Assembly: GCA_963815775.1 (NCBI GenBank)
Contig: CAWFIB010000010.1
Coordinates: forward strand, 248,001-312,000
From: CAVVDY01 sp963815775
Lineage (GTDB): Bacteria > Acidobacteriota > Terriglobia > Terriglobales > Acidobacteriaceae
DNA length: 64,000 nt
Reading direction: 5' to 3'
In this document: one piece after another, positions 43,171 through 51,054 of the stretch
Layout of the letters: each line of letters begins with the position of its first letter
Position numbering within the stretch: position 1 is the stretch's first letter
Notes under the pieces: model-generated
What the model saw: only the letters and a program-made list of their open reading frames with translations
The model's database searches: none
What the model was told of the DNA's origin: nothing
Translations under genes and position numbers: made by a program

Positions 43171-45486
43171 TCATTCGTACGGGTAAGCGATGTGCAACAG
43201 CATGGAATACCTCGAATACTTCGGCGGATTCGAGGCGTCATACTGCCGCAGGTAGTAATCCTCGATTCGTGACAGTCGCGGCACTACGAAGCTGCGTGAC
43301 GAAAAGCGTCCTGCCAGATTTCCGTTGCTGCCCATCCCCCATCCGCCATCGGACCAACGCACCTCGATACCGCCTCCCGGCGGCGGCGTTGTCCCGGCGT
43401 CAATTGTGATTTCCGTGGCGATGATGTCGGTCACCTGTGCCGCGATTAGCGCCGCCAGGTACAGTGACGATGATGGGCTTGTCACCGTGAATACTGTCGT
43501 CAGCAGCCCCGACAACAGCGCCGAGTCAAACTCCAGCGTCACCAGCGCGGCGGCATAGTTTGCAAACTGGATGGAGTAGTGCGACCGGTCGTCATCCACC
43601 CCAAGCACCTGCACTTCAACCTGGCGCACGTACCCGGAAAACTGCGCCTGCCACGATGGCGCCGTCACCTGCGCCACCATTCCCGGCGTCACATCGCTCG
43701 CCGGCAGCAGATCGCTGATCACGTCGTAGGAGCCCGCCCAGGCCTGCTGCGTCGTGTCATCCAGCACCGCCAACGCCGCATTCTCACAATCGATCGAACT
43801 GGGAGCATTCGGCAGCTTCAGTCCCTTCACATAGATTCGCTGCCCGTTGTCCGCTCCCTTGTGATGGCCGCTGATGCTGTTCGTGTCTTGCACCCTCGCC
43901 ATCGCTCGACCGCTCCCGCGATAAGTTACGATGATCTGCTCGTAGGGATCGGGTGGATAGGGCGGATAAAAGTGCAGGTTCCCCGCCGCGGTGACGTAGC
44001 ATTCTCCGCCGTCTGCCAGCGCGCCCGTCAGCCGCGTCCGGAACGATCCGCCTGGTTTCATGCTGCGGACCTCGGCCGCCGCGGTCTGCGTCACCCGCGT
44101 AAACGACAGGTCAAAGTGCAGGCTGCTGCCGTCCACCACCGCATAAACACCGAACGATGGCGTACTCCACTGCACGTCGTCATACACCACCGTGGCCGGC
44201 GCTGCCAGCGTTCCCGGATCATTCGGATTGACGTCGTGTACCGACAGCACAAAGCGAACACCCGCCCCGACCGCATCTCCGCCCCGCTGATGATTGGGGC
44301 CGTGCTGCGAGGAGTAGTAGCTCTGATGGACCCGGTGCGCCTCGTTCGACAGCACCTCTGTCACCAACGAGTAGAGATGGCCCGGCGTAGTCGTGATGAC
44401 GCTTCCGGCCGGCGCTCCATTGATCAGCGCCTGTATCTTGCAGTTGCTTCCGCTGGGTGTGATCCGGAATCCCGCCACGCAATTCGAGTCGCCGACACTG
44501 ACGTTGTAAATTCCGCCGATCGTGCCTTGCGACGCCGCATTGAACGATACCTGCCCATGTTGGAGTCGCAACCCTCCGGCTAATTCCAGTTGCTCGACAA
44601 AGCGCAGCGTGGCTGGCCCATTCAAATGCAGCGTCCCCGACTGGACCGTCACCGTGTGATTGGGATCGCTCAGCGCCCACAGCGTAGAAATTAGGCCCGG
44701 CCCCTGATAGCTCTCCTGCAACAGCGTTCTCGACATTCCATCGTACGGAGTGCTCGACAATGCAAAATTGAGCGTCAGCCCATCGCCCAGAAAGTAGTTG
44801 CGCACATAAAGCTGCGGCTCCAACTCGCCGACAATCGTTACATCGTTGCGCAACTGGTCAGGCTTAGCGACCGCCAGCCCCTCGGGCGCAAACTTTGCAT
44901 CATTCTCATTGATGCTGAAGCTCTGCTGCCCTAATGGCTGAAATACCAGCTTGCCGTCCTGCACGGTATAGCTGGCGCCGGCCATTGTCGACAGCTCCTG
45001 CGCATGTTCGCTCCAGCTCTTCTCCGCATTCGTCGCATACTGGTACAACTGGGCAAAGTCCTGTACCCCGGAAGTGTCCAGCACCCCGGGAAGCACGTCC
45101 TCCGTGATCGTGCGCAACGCATCCGCCACCGTACGCCGCGCAAACCGCGGACGAATCGCCAGCACATTCCGCTCCAGCAGCCAGGAATCATCTTGCGCCG
45201 ACAGCACATACCGCCACGCCCGTGCCTTTTGCCCATATCCCAGAGGTTGCTGCTGCGGCGTTTCTGTCAGGTAGCCGGTAAACAGCTTGTAACCGTCGTT
45301 GCGCTGCAGTACGACCCGCCCGCCGCTGGCCGGCAGCACGAAGCCAGGATCGGCGGCCGCGAGCGTCGCCGTCATCTGCCACGCCCGATTCAGCTTGCGC
45401 GAAATCTTCGGCAGCGCCGTGACATCCAGATAGGCCGTATAGTCCTGCGGCCCTCGACTGTCGTTGTTATCGATGGTAAGTTTCAT
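43171..45486 (-). CDS. phage tail hub / baseplate-like protein
   Basis: A 771-residue protein. The N-terminal part (TAYLDVTALPKISRKLNRAW and ALRTITEDVLPGVLDTSG) resembles tail-hub proteins that join tail tube and baseplate. The middle part looks like a beta-sandwich carbohydrate-binding insertion (GGIYNVSVGDSNCVAGFRIT). The C-terminal part has RQVEVQVLGVDDDRSHYSIQ. Size and location after the tail-tube-like gene support the call. Start ATG 45484-45486. Confidence 0.65.
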   Translation of the reverse strand: MKLTIDNNDSRGPQDYTAYLDVTALPKISRKLNRAWQMTATLAAADPGFVLPASGGRVVLQRNDGYKLFTGYLTETPQQQPLGYGQKARAWRYVLSAQDDSWLLERNVLAIRPRFARRTVADALRTITEDVLPGVLDTSGVQDFAQLYQYATNAEKSWSEHAQELSTMAGASYTVQDGKLVFQPLGQQSFSINENDAKFAPEGLAVAKPDQLRNDVTIVGELEPQLYVRNYFLGDGLTLNFALSSTPYDGMSRTLLQESYQGPGLISTLWALSDPNHTVTVQSGTLHLNGPATLRFVEQLELAGGLRLQHGQVSFNAASQGTIGGIYNVSVGDSNCVAGFRITPSGSNCKIQALINGAPAGSVITTTPGHLYSLVTEVLSNEAHRVHQSYYSSQHGPNHQRGGDAVGAGVRFVLSVHDVNPNDPGTLAAPATVVYDDVQWSTPSFGVYAVVDGSSLHFDLSFTRVTQTAAAEVRSMKPGGSFRTRLTGALADGGECYVTAAGNLHFYPPYPPDPYEQIIVTYRGSGRAMARVQDTNSISGHHKGADNGQRIYVKGLKLPNAPSSIDCENAALAVLDDTTQQAWAGSYDVISDLLPASDVTPGMVAQVTAPSWQAQFSGYVRQVEVQVLGVDDDRSHYSIQFANYAAALVTLEFDSALLSGLLTTVFTVTSPSSSLYLAALIAAQVTDIIATEITIDAGTTPPPGGGIEVRWSDGGWGMGSNGNLAGRFSSRSFVVPRLSRIEDYYLRQYDASNPPKYSRYSMLLHIAYPYE

Positions 45487-45522
45487 GGAAATCGCATCTC
45501 ACTAAGTGCGCCACCCCACCCT

Positions 45523-45846
45523 ATGAGCGACGCTGAAACCAGATACGTGATCGAACTGCAGACGCGCCTGAGCGACAAGCTTCAGGCCCTGGGATTCGGC
45601 GCCGATCCCCATGCCCGCGAACTGGTGCATCACCTCGCCGAAATCGCGGCCCGCTGCCGTACCTTCGAACAGCAATCCTTGCCGCTGTTCAACGAGCTCG
45701 CGCCCCAGCACCGCCGCTCCTTCATTCAATTGCTGATGGAAATCAAGGCCGACCTCGACGCCATTCAGGACTCGATCACTGACTCGCAACCGGCGCTGCA
45801 GGCCCTCTTTGACTACTTGGTTGAGGATGAAACAAAGTCGGGCTGA
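45523..45846 (+). CDS. small protein encoded against the phage operon
   Basis: A 107-residue ORF on the plus strand from ATG 45523 to TGA, in a 368-base gap between two minus-strand tail genes. The translation is balanced and helical (VIELQTRLSDKLQALGFGAD, RSFIQLLMEIKADLDAIQDS), and codon third positions are GC-rich, as expected for coding. The minus-strand frame over the same stretch looks like a shadow. No ribosome site was seen. No family was recognised. It could be a phage morphogenesis chaperone or regulator. Confidence 0.6.
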   Translation: MSDAETRYVIELQTRLSDKLQALGFGADPHARELVHHLAEIAARCRTFEQQSLPLFNELAPQHRRSFIQLLMEIKADLDAIQDSITDSQPALQALFDYLVEDETKSG

Positions 45847-45854
45847 CTCGGCCC

Positions 45855-46835
45855 TCAATACACCGCCGCATACGTCGCCGGAAAATAGCTCCTGTAGCAC
45901 AGCACCGTCTCCCCGTCGTTCGCGTCGCTCGTGGGCAACGCGCGAAGGCTCGCGTGCAGCATTGTGTTGAACTCCGGTGCCGTCCATTCCTGGCGGTTCT
46001 CGCTGGTGCTTTGGCACGGTTGCAGGCGCGGATAGTACATGCAGATCCTTCCCCCGGCATCGCTGGGCACAACAAACAACATCGCCCACTCCTGGAAGTA
46101 GCTGCCGCCCTCGCGGTCCACGAAGGCAACCACCTTCTGCACTCCCATCCCCGTGGCGGCGCTGCCGATCAGCCGCTGCGCCAGCCCTAGTTGGTTCGAC
46201 GTCTTGCTCTTCACTCGCGAAAGATTGAATGTCACCCGCCGCGTGTAGTCCTTGTGCGTGCCCGGATCCAGCGCCGTCGTCAGATACGCCGCCGGAGCTC
46301 CCGTGCCGATGTAGCCAGTGGCCCCGGTGTAATCCCAATCGACCGCAACCATCTCGCCGACGCTGTATTTGCTCATCTCGCCCGCGTCGAGCACCAACAA
46401 AGTGTTGCTCGAACCATTCCGAACGTACGACGGCGCAATCGCCACTCCGCCGGATCCCTGAGGCTGGCTGTTTTGCGGCGTTGCCAGCACGTTCATCTCT
46501 TGCGTGCCGCCCCCCAGCGCCATCTGGATCTTTCCCCACTGCTGGAAGTCGAACTTCACCAGCGCCTCCGGTTGCGAGCGGTACTGCGTGCTGACGGTGG
46601 CGTGCGTCCCATTGCGCAGCACTTCATACTTGGTCGTCGAGCTGCGCTCAAAGTTGTGCACCCATCCCAGGTCGAGAAACGGACTTGGAGGGTTGTCCAC
46701 GTCAAACTGTCCCTGCGCGGCCGGATCGAAGGCCACCGACGACCCGCTGTTTCGGTCGATCGGGACCGCATATGCGCGCACCCCATGGCTCAGCGGCGTC
46801 ATCTGCGAGCGCTTGGCATACATTTCCACGCTCAT
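45855..46835 (-). CDS. phage tail tube / major tail-like structural protein
   Basis: A 326-residue protein with mixed beta composition (YAVPIDRNSGSSVAFDPAAQ, KYSVGEMVAVDWDYTGATGY, RVTFNLSRVKSKTSNQLGL). Its place between the small connector genes and the hub gene is where the major tail tube protein stands in siphophage operons. No signature is decisive. It overlaps the upstream gene by four bases (ATG at 46833-46835). Confidence 0.55.
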   Translation of the reverse strand: MSVEMYAKRSQMTPLSHGVRAYAVPIDRNSGSSVAFDPAAQGQFDVDNPPSPFLDLGWVHNFERSSTTKYEVLRNGTHATVSTQYRSQPEALVKFDFQQWGKIQMALGGGTQEMNVLATPQNSQPQGSGGVAIAPSYVRNGSSNTLLVLDAGEMSKYSVGEMVAVDWDYTGATGYIGTGAPAAYLTTALDPGTHKDYTRRVTFNLSRVKSKTSNQLGLAQRLIGSAATGMGVQKVVAFVDREGGSYFQEWAMLFVVPSDAGGRICMYYPRLQPCQSTSENRQEWTAPEFNTMLHASLRALPTSDANDGETVLCYRSYFPATYAAVY

Positions 46836-47323
46836 TGCTGATTCACCTCCGGATAGAAAAACACGGTCACCTGTGCCTGCCGGCCCACCTGCTTGGCTTC
46901 TACTTTCGCGGGCTTCAGCTCAGGCGCCGACCAGAAAATGTACGACCCCAGATCGACCGCTGACCCCGTGGAATAGTCATTCTTGTGTGCCTGTGCAGGC
47001 GTGCACATCGTGACCAGGTCCGCGTCCAGCGCGCCCAGGTCGCGGCCCCGGCCTACTCCGCCGCTGTCGAGCTCCCCCGCACAGGTGTAGGTGATGGTGC
47101 AATCCATCGCTTCCAGGGGGCTCGTGGCCGGTTGCACCGATCGCGCGCCTTCCCATTCCAGATAGAAGACGCCATTCTGTCGCGGCAGCGAATTTGGTGG
47201 TTCGTTCTCGACCACCACGATGGCCGGACGAATCGCCCCGTCAATCACGGCCTTGAGGTCCGGATCGGCCTGCACCAGCCGGTCGCGCAGTGTAATGTAG
47301 AAAGTATCTTTGGTTGCTTGCAT
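46832..47323 (-). CDS. phage tail completion/connector-like protein
   Basis: A 163-residue protein with TKDTFYITLRDRLVQADPDL at the N-terminus and a beta-rich body (VFYLEWEGARSVQPATSPLE, MDCTITYTCAGELDSGGVGR). Small proteins of this size between capsid and tail tube usually form the head-tail joint or tail terminator. The stop overlaps the next gene (ATGA). Assignment is positional. Confidence 0.55.
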   Translation of the reverse strand: MQATKDTFYITLRDRLVQADPDLKAVIDGAIRPAIVVVENEPPNSLPRQNGVFYLEWEGARSVQPATSPLEAMDCTITYTCAGELDSGGVGRGRDLGALDADLVTMCTPAQAHKNDYSTGSAVDLGSYIFWSAPELKPAKVEAKQVGRQAQVTVFFYPEVNQQ

Positions 47324-47326
47324 CGC

Positions 47327-47752
47327 CTACTCCGAAGCAAAAATGCGGTACAGATATTCCGCGCCCGCGTATCGGTTCACCAGCACGCTGTCGATGTGCA
47401 GCAGTTTGTCGCCATACACCAGCGCCACCGCCGTCAGCAACCAGGTCGCCATGTCATCCACCTGATACATGCTCGCGGCCTGTTGCACCGAGGCCGCCGA
47501 CAACCTCACTTCATACCGCGCTGTTGGCTCGTGCGGCGCTGACACCGCCAGCACCACGGCCGGTGACAGCGGCACATCCTCCACTGTGGGAGTCGTAATT
47601 CCAAGCTGGTTCTTGATGTCCCCGTTGCTTGGCTCTGCGATCCGCAACGAAACCAGCGTCGCTCCCAACCAGCGTGTCATGCAGTCGGCTGCGCGTTGTG
47701 CCAGGTGTTGTTGGCCGTCAATTTGTGGCGTTGAAAAATGCGGATTCTCCAT
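47327..47752 (-). CDS. phage head-tail junction-like protein
   Basis: A 141-residue protein (RAADCMTRWLGATLVSLRIA, VEDVPLSPAVVLAVSAPHEP). It starts one base after the upstream gene stop and ends four bases before the next start, so all are translated from one message. The role in head-tail joining is inferred from position and size. Confidence 0.55.
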   Translation of the reverse strand: MENPHFSTPQIDGQQHLAQRAADCMTRWLGATLVSLRIAEPSNGDIKNQLGITTPTVEDVPLSPAVVLAVSAPHEPTARYEVRLSAASVQQAASMYQVDDMATWLLTAVALVYGDKLLHIDSVLVNRYAGAEYLYRIFASE

Positions 47753-47753
47753 C

Positions 47754-48383
47754 TCACGCCGCTTTCTGCGCCAGATACGGCGCCAGGTAGTTCTTTACCG
47801 TCTGGTCTAGCAGGGTGTCGGCAAAGTAATCCAGATGCATGCTGCTCAAAGTGCTGCTCTGCACGTTCAGCGCCGGCGTTGCCTGCGCATTGCGCACGAT
47901 CTGCGCGCATGCGAACTTAATCGCATCGGGAATCGCCAGGAATCCCGCCGTATAGCTGATCTCCAGCTCCTGAAACCCCAACCCCAGCGGATTCGCCAGC
48001 CACGACACCTCGCCCGTGTCGCAGAAGTAGTCCATCGTGGAGATGTCCAGGTCGATCCACGTTCCCGGCAGCGCAAACACCAGCGACACATCGTTGGCAA
48101 CGTCCCACAATGACAGATCTTCTCCGCGTCGCGGCGGAGCATATCGCCCGCGCGCCGACACCAGCGGCGTCTGGTTCTCGCCCTCCATCGCTAGCGGCAG
48201 ATACGTAAGCCGCACGCAATTTCGGCCGGGCACCAGGCGTATGCGCTCCGTGAACCTCGATATTGCCAGCGTCGGCCGCCGGCAGTATGCCTCAATCAGC
48301 GACGATGCCGCCCCCACCCACGACGCAGCCGTCGACGACTCCAGCCCATAGCTCTCATATTCGGAAGGTAGTAAGTAGTTCAT
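47754..48383 (-). CDS. phage head-tail connector-like protein
   Basis: A 209-residue protein from ATG 48381-48383, with GAGGAATGG upstream; the open frame to 48695 is rejected. LESSTAASWVGAASSLIEAY at the start and the LPGTWIDLDISTMDYFCDTG region resemble gp6-like head-tail connectors. The helical end AIKFACAQIVRNAQATPAL is typical for a ring-forming connector. It directly follows the capsid gene in the operon. Confidence 0.6.
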   Translation of the reverse strand: MNYLLPSEYESYGLESSTAASWVGAASSLIEAYCRRPTLAISRFTERIRLVPGRNCVRLTYLPLAMEGENQTPLVSARGRYAPPRRGEDLSLWDVANDVSLVFALPGTWIDLDISTMDYFCDTGEVSWLANPLGLGFQELEISYTAGFLAIPDAIKFACAQIVRNAQATPALNVQSSTLSSMHLDYFADTLLDQTVKNYLAPYLAQKAA

Positions 48384-48517
48384 GGCACTTCCATTCCTCG
48401 GTTTGCAAGAAGTAAAGATGGGGCGGAGTTCGCCGCCCCTTCGCACTAGGTGAGGACCGCGCCACTGAATACAGGGATCATTAGCAACCTGGCCAGCAAC
48501 CCGGCACTTCGCCGCCG

Positions 48518-49489
48518 TTAACGGTTGACGATCACCTTGTAGTGCGCGTAGCTGGCGCCTTTTACGACAACGCCGCCAAATTTCACCACCACCATCTGCG
48601 ACGCCAGCGAACTCGGCGTGCCCAGCTGGAATACGCGCGGCTTCGAATCGGTCAGCCAGTGGTACTCGATCATGTCCTCGCTGACGATGAAGCACGGCAG
48701 TACCGCGGTCCCCGTGCCCGGATTGCCGGTGTACGGAATCGACCAGTCGGGAATCAGCGGCAGTTCGCCCGCCTGCGTGGAGAGCGCTTTCACCCGCAGT
48801 CCTCCTGCCACCTCGGTCGTCGACAGAATGACGTTGAACTCTGCCTTCAGTTCACGGTCGATCAGGTCGAGCAACACCGGGTTGGCGTAAATCGCCGTAG
48901 GCCGCACTTCGTAGCTCGAGTTCGCCACCATCTGCGCCACCGTCGACTTCAGGTTGTCGACGATTGGATCGCTGGTGTGGATGGTCGTTACGTTGCCCGC
49001 ATCGTTGATCTGTCCCATCACCCCGTAGTACTGAGGCGTCGTGGGATTGGTCAGCGACGTGTCATTGCCCTGCCATAGATTCACGTCGTGCGTGCGCATC
49101 AGGCCTTCCACCGAGTCGGCCAGGTCCTTCGCCTGGATGTAGGCGAACTGGCTTTGCTGCGAGCCCACTTCCATGTCGAACAGGTTGTAGTTGATCTGCG
49201 AAACCAGGCACTTCAGCGGAACGCTGCGCTCAGCCCGAGTTGGCGTTACCAGCGTGGGCTGGATGTTGCGGGGATCGACGAAGCCCTGTGTCGCGCCGGG
49301 CGACGGGATCGCCGTCTCTTCGAAGAACCGGGACGGGTGCCCCGTCGCCGGCACCTGCTTGATGCGCTGCCCGAAAATGCCGCGCCGCATGCAGATGTCT
49401 GTGATTTCCGTCTGGTAACGGTCGACCTCGACCGCCCCAGGCCCCATGAAATCGGCTGCCGATTGCAAACTGACGAATTGTGCTCTCAT
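48518..49489 (-). CDS. phage major capsid protein
   Basis: A 323-residue protein from ATG 49487-49489 with AAAGGAC upstream; the extra 20 codons to 49549 are untranslated. The fold-type blocks GIFGQRIKQVPATGHPSRFF, RSVPLKCLVSQINYNLFDME, YVQ-like SQFAYIQAKDLADSVEGLM and the C-terminal MVVVKFGGVVVKGASYAHYK fit the HK97-type shell. It lies between the scaffold-like and connector genes, the usual capsid place. No delta-domain precursor is fused, which agrees with a separate scaffold. Confidence 0.75.
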   Translation of the reverse strand: MRAQFVSLQSAADFMGPGAVEVDRYQTEITDICMRRGIFGQRIKQVPATGHPSRFFEETAIPSPGATQGFVDPRNIQPTLVTPTRAERSVPLKCLVSQINYNLFDMEVGSQQSQFAYIQAKDLADSVEGLMRTHDVNLWQGNDTSLTNPTTPQYYGVMGQINDAGNVTTIHTSDPIVDNLKSTVAQMVANSSYEVRPTAIYANPVLLDLIDRELKAEFNVILSTTEVAGGLRVKALSTQAGELPLIPDWSIPYTGNPGTGTAVLPCFIVSEDMIEYHWLTDSKPRVFQLGTPSSLASQMVVVKFGGVVVKGASYAHYKVIVNR

Positions 49490-49736
49490 GTTGTCCTTTC
49501 GAAAGGAAATGGCGGCCCCCGGGGTCCCCGCTGAGTGCCGCTTTTGCACTCGCCGGGGACGGCGTTGGCCGCCATCGCTTGATGTTGATTTCCTACTTGC
49601 GAAACTCTCTTACCGTGTCATCCCGAGCGAGGTCGCTGGTTTGGCGACCGAGTCGAGGGATCTGCATTTCCCGCTGTCATCCTTGAGCGACGAGCCCAGT
49701 GACCAGTCGAAGGCCTCCCCGTCTCCAACCAAGATT

Positions 49737-49769
49737 TGTCATCCTGAGCGAAGCGAAGGACCTGCTTTT
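49737..49769. repeat. interspersed repeat, TGTCATCCTGAGCGAAGCGA type, copy 1
   Basis: The unit TGTCATCCTGAGCGAAGCGA, then AGGACCTGCTTTT, occurs here and almost identically at 50273-50305 and 50908-50940, all between genes of the phage block. A variant runs from 49618 to 49700 with an inserted palindrome (GAGGTCGCTGGTTTGGCGAC). Otherwise 49490-49791 has no gene. Confidence 0.8.
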
Positions 49770-49791
49770 TCTAGCCACTAGCCACCGGCCA

Positions 49792-50220
49792 CTACATCAG
49801 TATTCCCGCCCGCGCCAGCTCTGCCTTCACCGCAATCCTTTGCTCGATGCTCAGACCCGCCAGCGCCCTCTCTACCACCGGCGTCTCGATCAGCGCATCC
49901 CCCTCGACGCCTTCCTTCGCCAGCAATGTAGTTACCAGCGGTGACAGAGTTTTGCGCCGGGCACGCGCGGCCTGCGCCTGCAAATCGTGGTTGGCCTTCT
50001 CCAATTCAGCCACCTTGCTGCTCTCCGCCTGGACCTGCAGATTGCCACCGTCGATTGCCGCCACAATGCGATCAACCTTGGCATGCAGCGACTCAAACTG
50101 TGCGTTAATGTTGACCAGCGCGTCGGCCAGCGACTGTGTCGCCTGTGCCAGACGGTCGGTTGTATTCTGCTCCTGCTCCGTTGCCGTCCCAGGAGTGGCT
50201 TCTTTCGTTTCTGGATCCAT
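49792..50220 (-). CDS. phage scaffold-like coiled-coil protein
   Basis: A 142-residue protein. An acidic Thr/Gln-rich start leads to a long helix (FESLHAKVDRIVAAIDGGNL, SSKVAELEKANHDLQAQAAR) and a second helical part (LSPLVTTLLAKEGVEGDALI). Coiled-coil scaffold proteins commonly stand between prohead protease and capsid genes, as here. ATG is at 50218-50220. Confidence 0.6.
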   Translation of the reverse strand: MDPETKEATPGTATEQEQNTTDRLAQATQSLADALVNINAQFESLHAKVDRIVAAIDGGNLQVQAESSKVAELEKANHDLQAQAARARRKTLSPLVTTLLAKEGVEGDALIETPVVERALAGLSIEQRIAVKAELARAGILM

Positions 50221-50272
50221 TTCTTGTTCTCCTACAATGTCAGATGGTTAGATCTCTAGACTCTTTGCCCTT

Positions 50273-50305
50273 TGTCATCCTGAGCGAAGCGAAGGACCTG
50301 CTTTT
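50273..50305. repeat. interspersed repeat, TGTCATCCTGAGCGAAGCGA type, copy 2
   Basis: Same 33-base unit as 49737-49769, in the short spacer before the protease-like gene end. Confidence 0.8.
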
Positions 50306-50314
50306 CCCCTGCAT

Positions 50315-50887
50315 TCAGTGGCCCACGGCGCTCGCAGCCACCCTCGCTGAATAATTCGTTGCGGCCTTATCGACCTTGATCCACGTCTGCGGATACGCCG
50401 CCTTGTCGCGTCGCAAAACCGCCGCTCCGGTGAACATGAACTTGCTCACTGTCCATACCGATGCCGACACGTCCGGCACCCAGGCATTCGTGATCTCGTA
50501 CGACATGCCCATCACGCCATCCCCTGCGCGGATCCCGTCCATCACCTCAGGAAAGTCCTGCGCATACAGGAACCCGCCAATCGCCAGCTTCCCTGCCCGG
50601 CTGCTCGCCGCCAGCGGCTCGATCTCGGCCTCCGTAATGATGCCGATCTTGCGCCGCACATCATGCCCGTCCATCTCCGGCGAGTAGTCCAGCGCCATGC
50701 CCAGCAGCGACGCCAGCGCCGACTCTGTCGCCTTGTAGCTCAACGTCACCCGATGCCCACGCGCTCCTGAAGGCGCATGCTGCGACGGTACTCCCACCAG
50801 CGTCAGCACCCCGCGAAACGGCAGCCGATTGGGATGCTCCGCCACCTCCGGCATGGCCAGCGCCATCGCTTCCAATTGCAATTTCAT
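50315..50887 (-). CDS. phage prohead protease-like protein
   Basis: A 190-residue protein from ATG 50885-50887, with GGAG 6 bases upstream; M1 at 50899 is the alternative. FRGVLTLVGVPSQHAPSGAR near the start and TEAEIEPLAASSRAGKLAIG in the body resemble phage capsid maturation proteases of the U35/S78 type, but the catalytic His/Ser pair is not certain. The position between portal and scaffold-like genes is characteristic. It matures the HK97-type head. Confidence 0.6.
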   Translation of the reverse strand: MKLQLEAMALAMPEVAEHPNRLPFRGVLTLVGVPSQHAPSGARGHRVTLSYKATESALASLLGMALDYSPEMDGHDVRRKIGIITEAEIEPLAASSRAGKLAIGGFLYAQDFPEVMDGIRAGDGVMGMSYEITNAWVPDVSASVWTVSKFMFTGAAVLRRDKAAYPQTWIKVDKAATNYSARVAASAVGH

Positions 50888-50907
50888 TCCATGCTCCAAT
50901 CTTTTCT

Positions 50908-50940
50908 TGTCATCCTGAGCGAAGCGAAGGACCTGCTTTT
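50908..50940. repeat. interspersed repeat, TGTCATCCTGAGCGAAGCGA type, copy 3
   Basis: Same unit as the copies at 49737 and 50273. It sits 21 bases upstream of the protease-like start. GCTAATTGCTAATTGC heptamers follow at 50993-51008. Confidence 0.8.
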
Positions 50941-51054
50941 CGCAACCGGCATCTAAAAGTTCGCCCCAAATTTTCCTTCGATGCCGGCTCTAGCTAATTG
51001 CTAATTGCGGGTGCCCCATCCTTTCCCTTCGTTTGGGAAAGGGTGGGAGTGAAC

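Noticed and set aside
45502..46539. 345-codon minus-strand ORF across the gap between tail genes
   Set aside because: Runs out of frame through the tail-tube-like gene and opposite the better coding plus-strand ORF at 45523.
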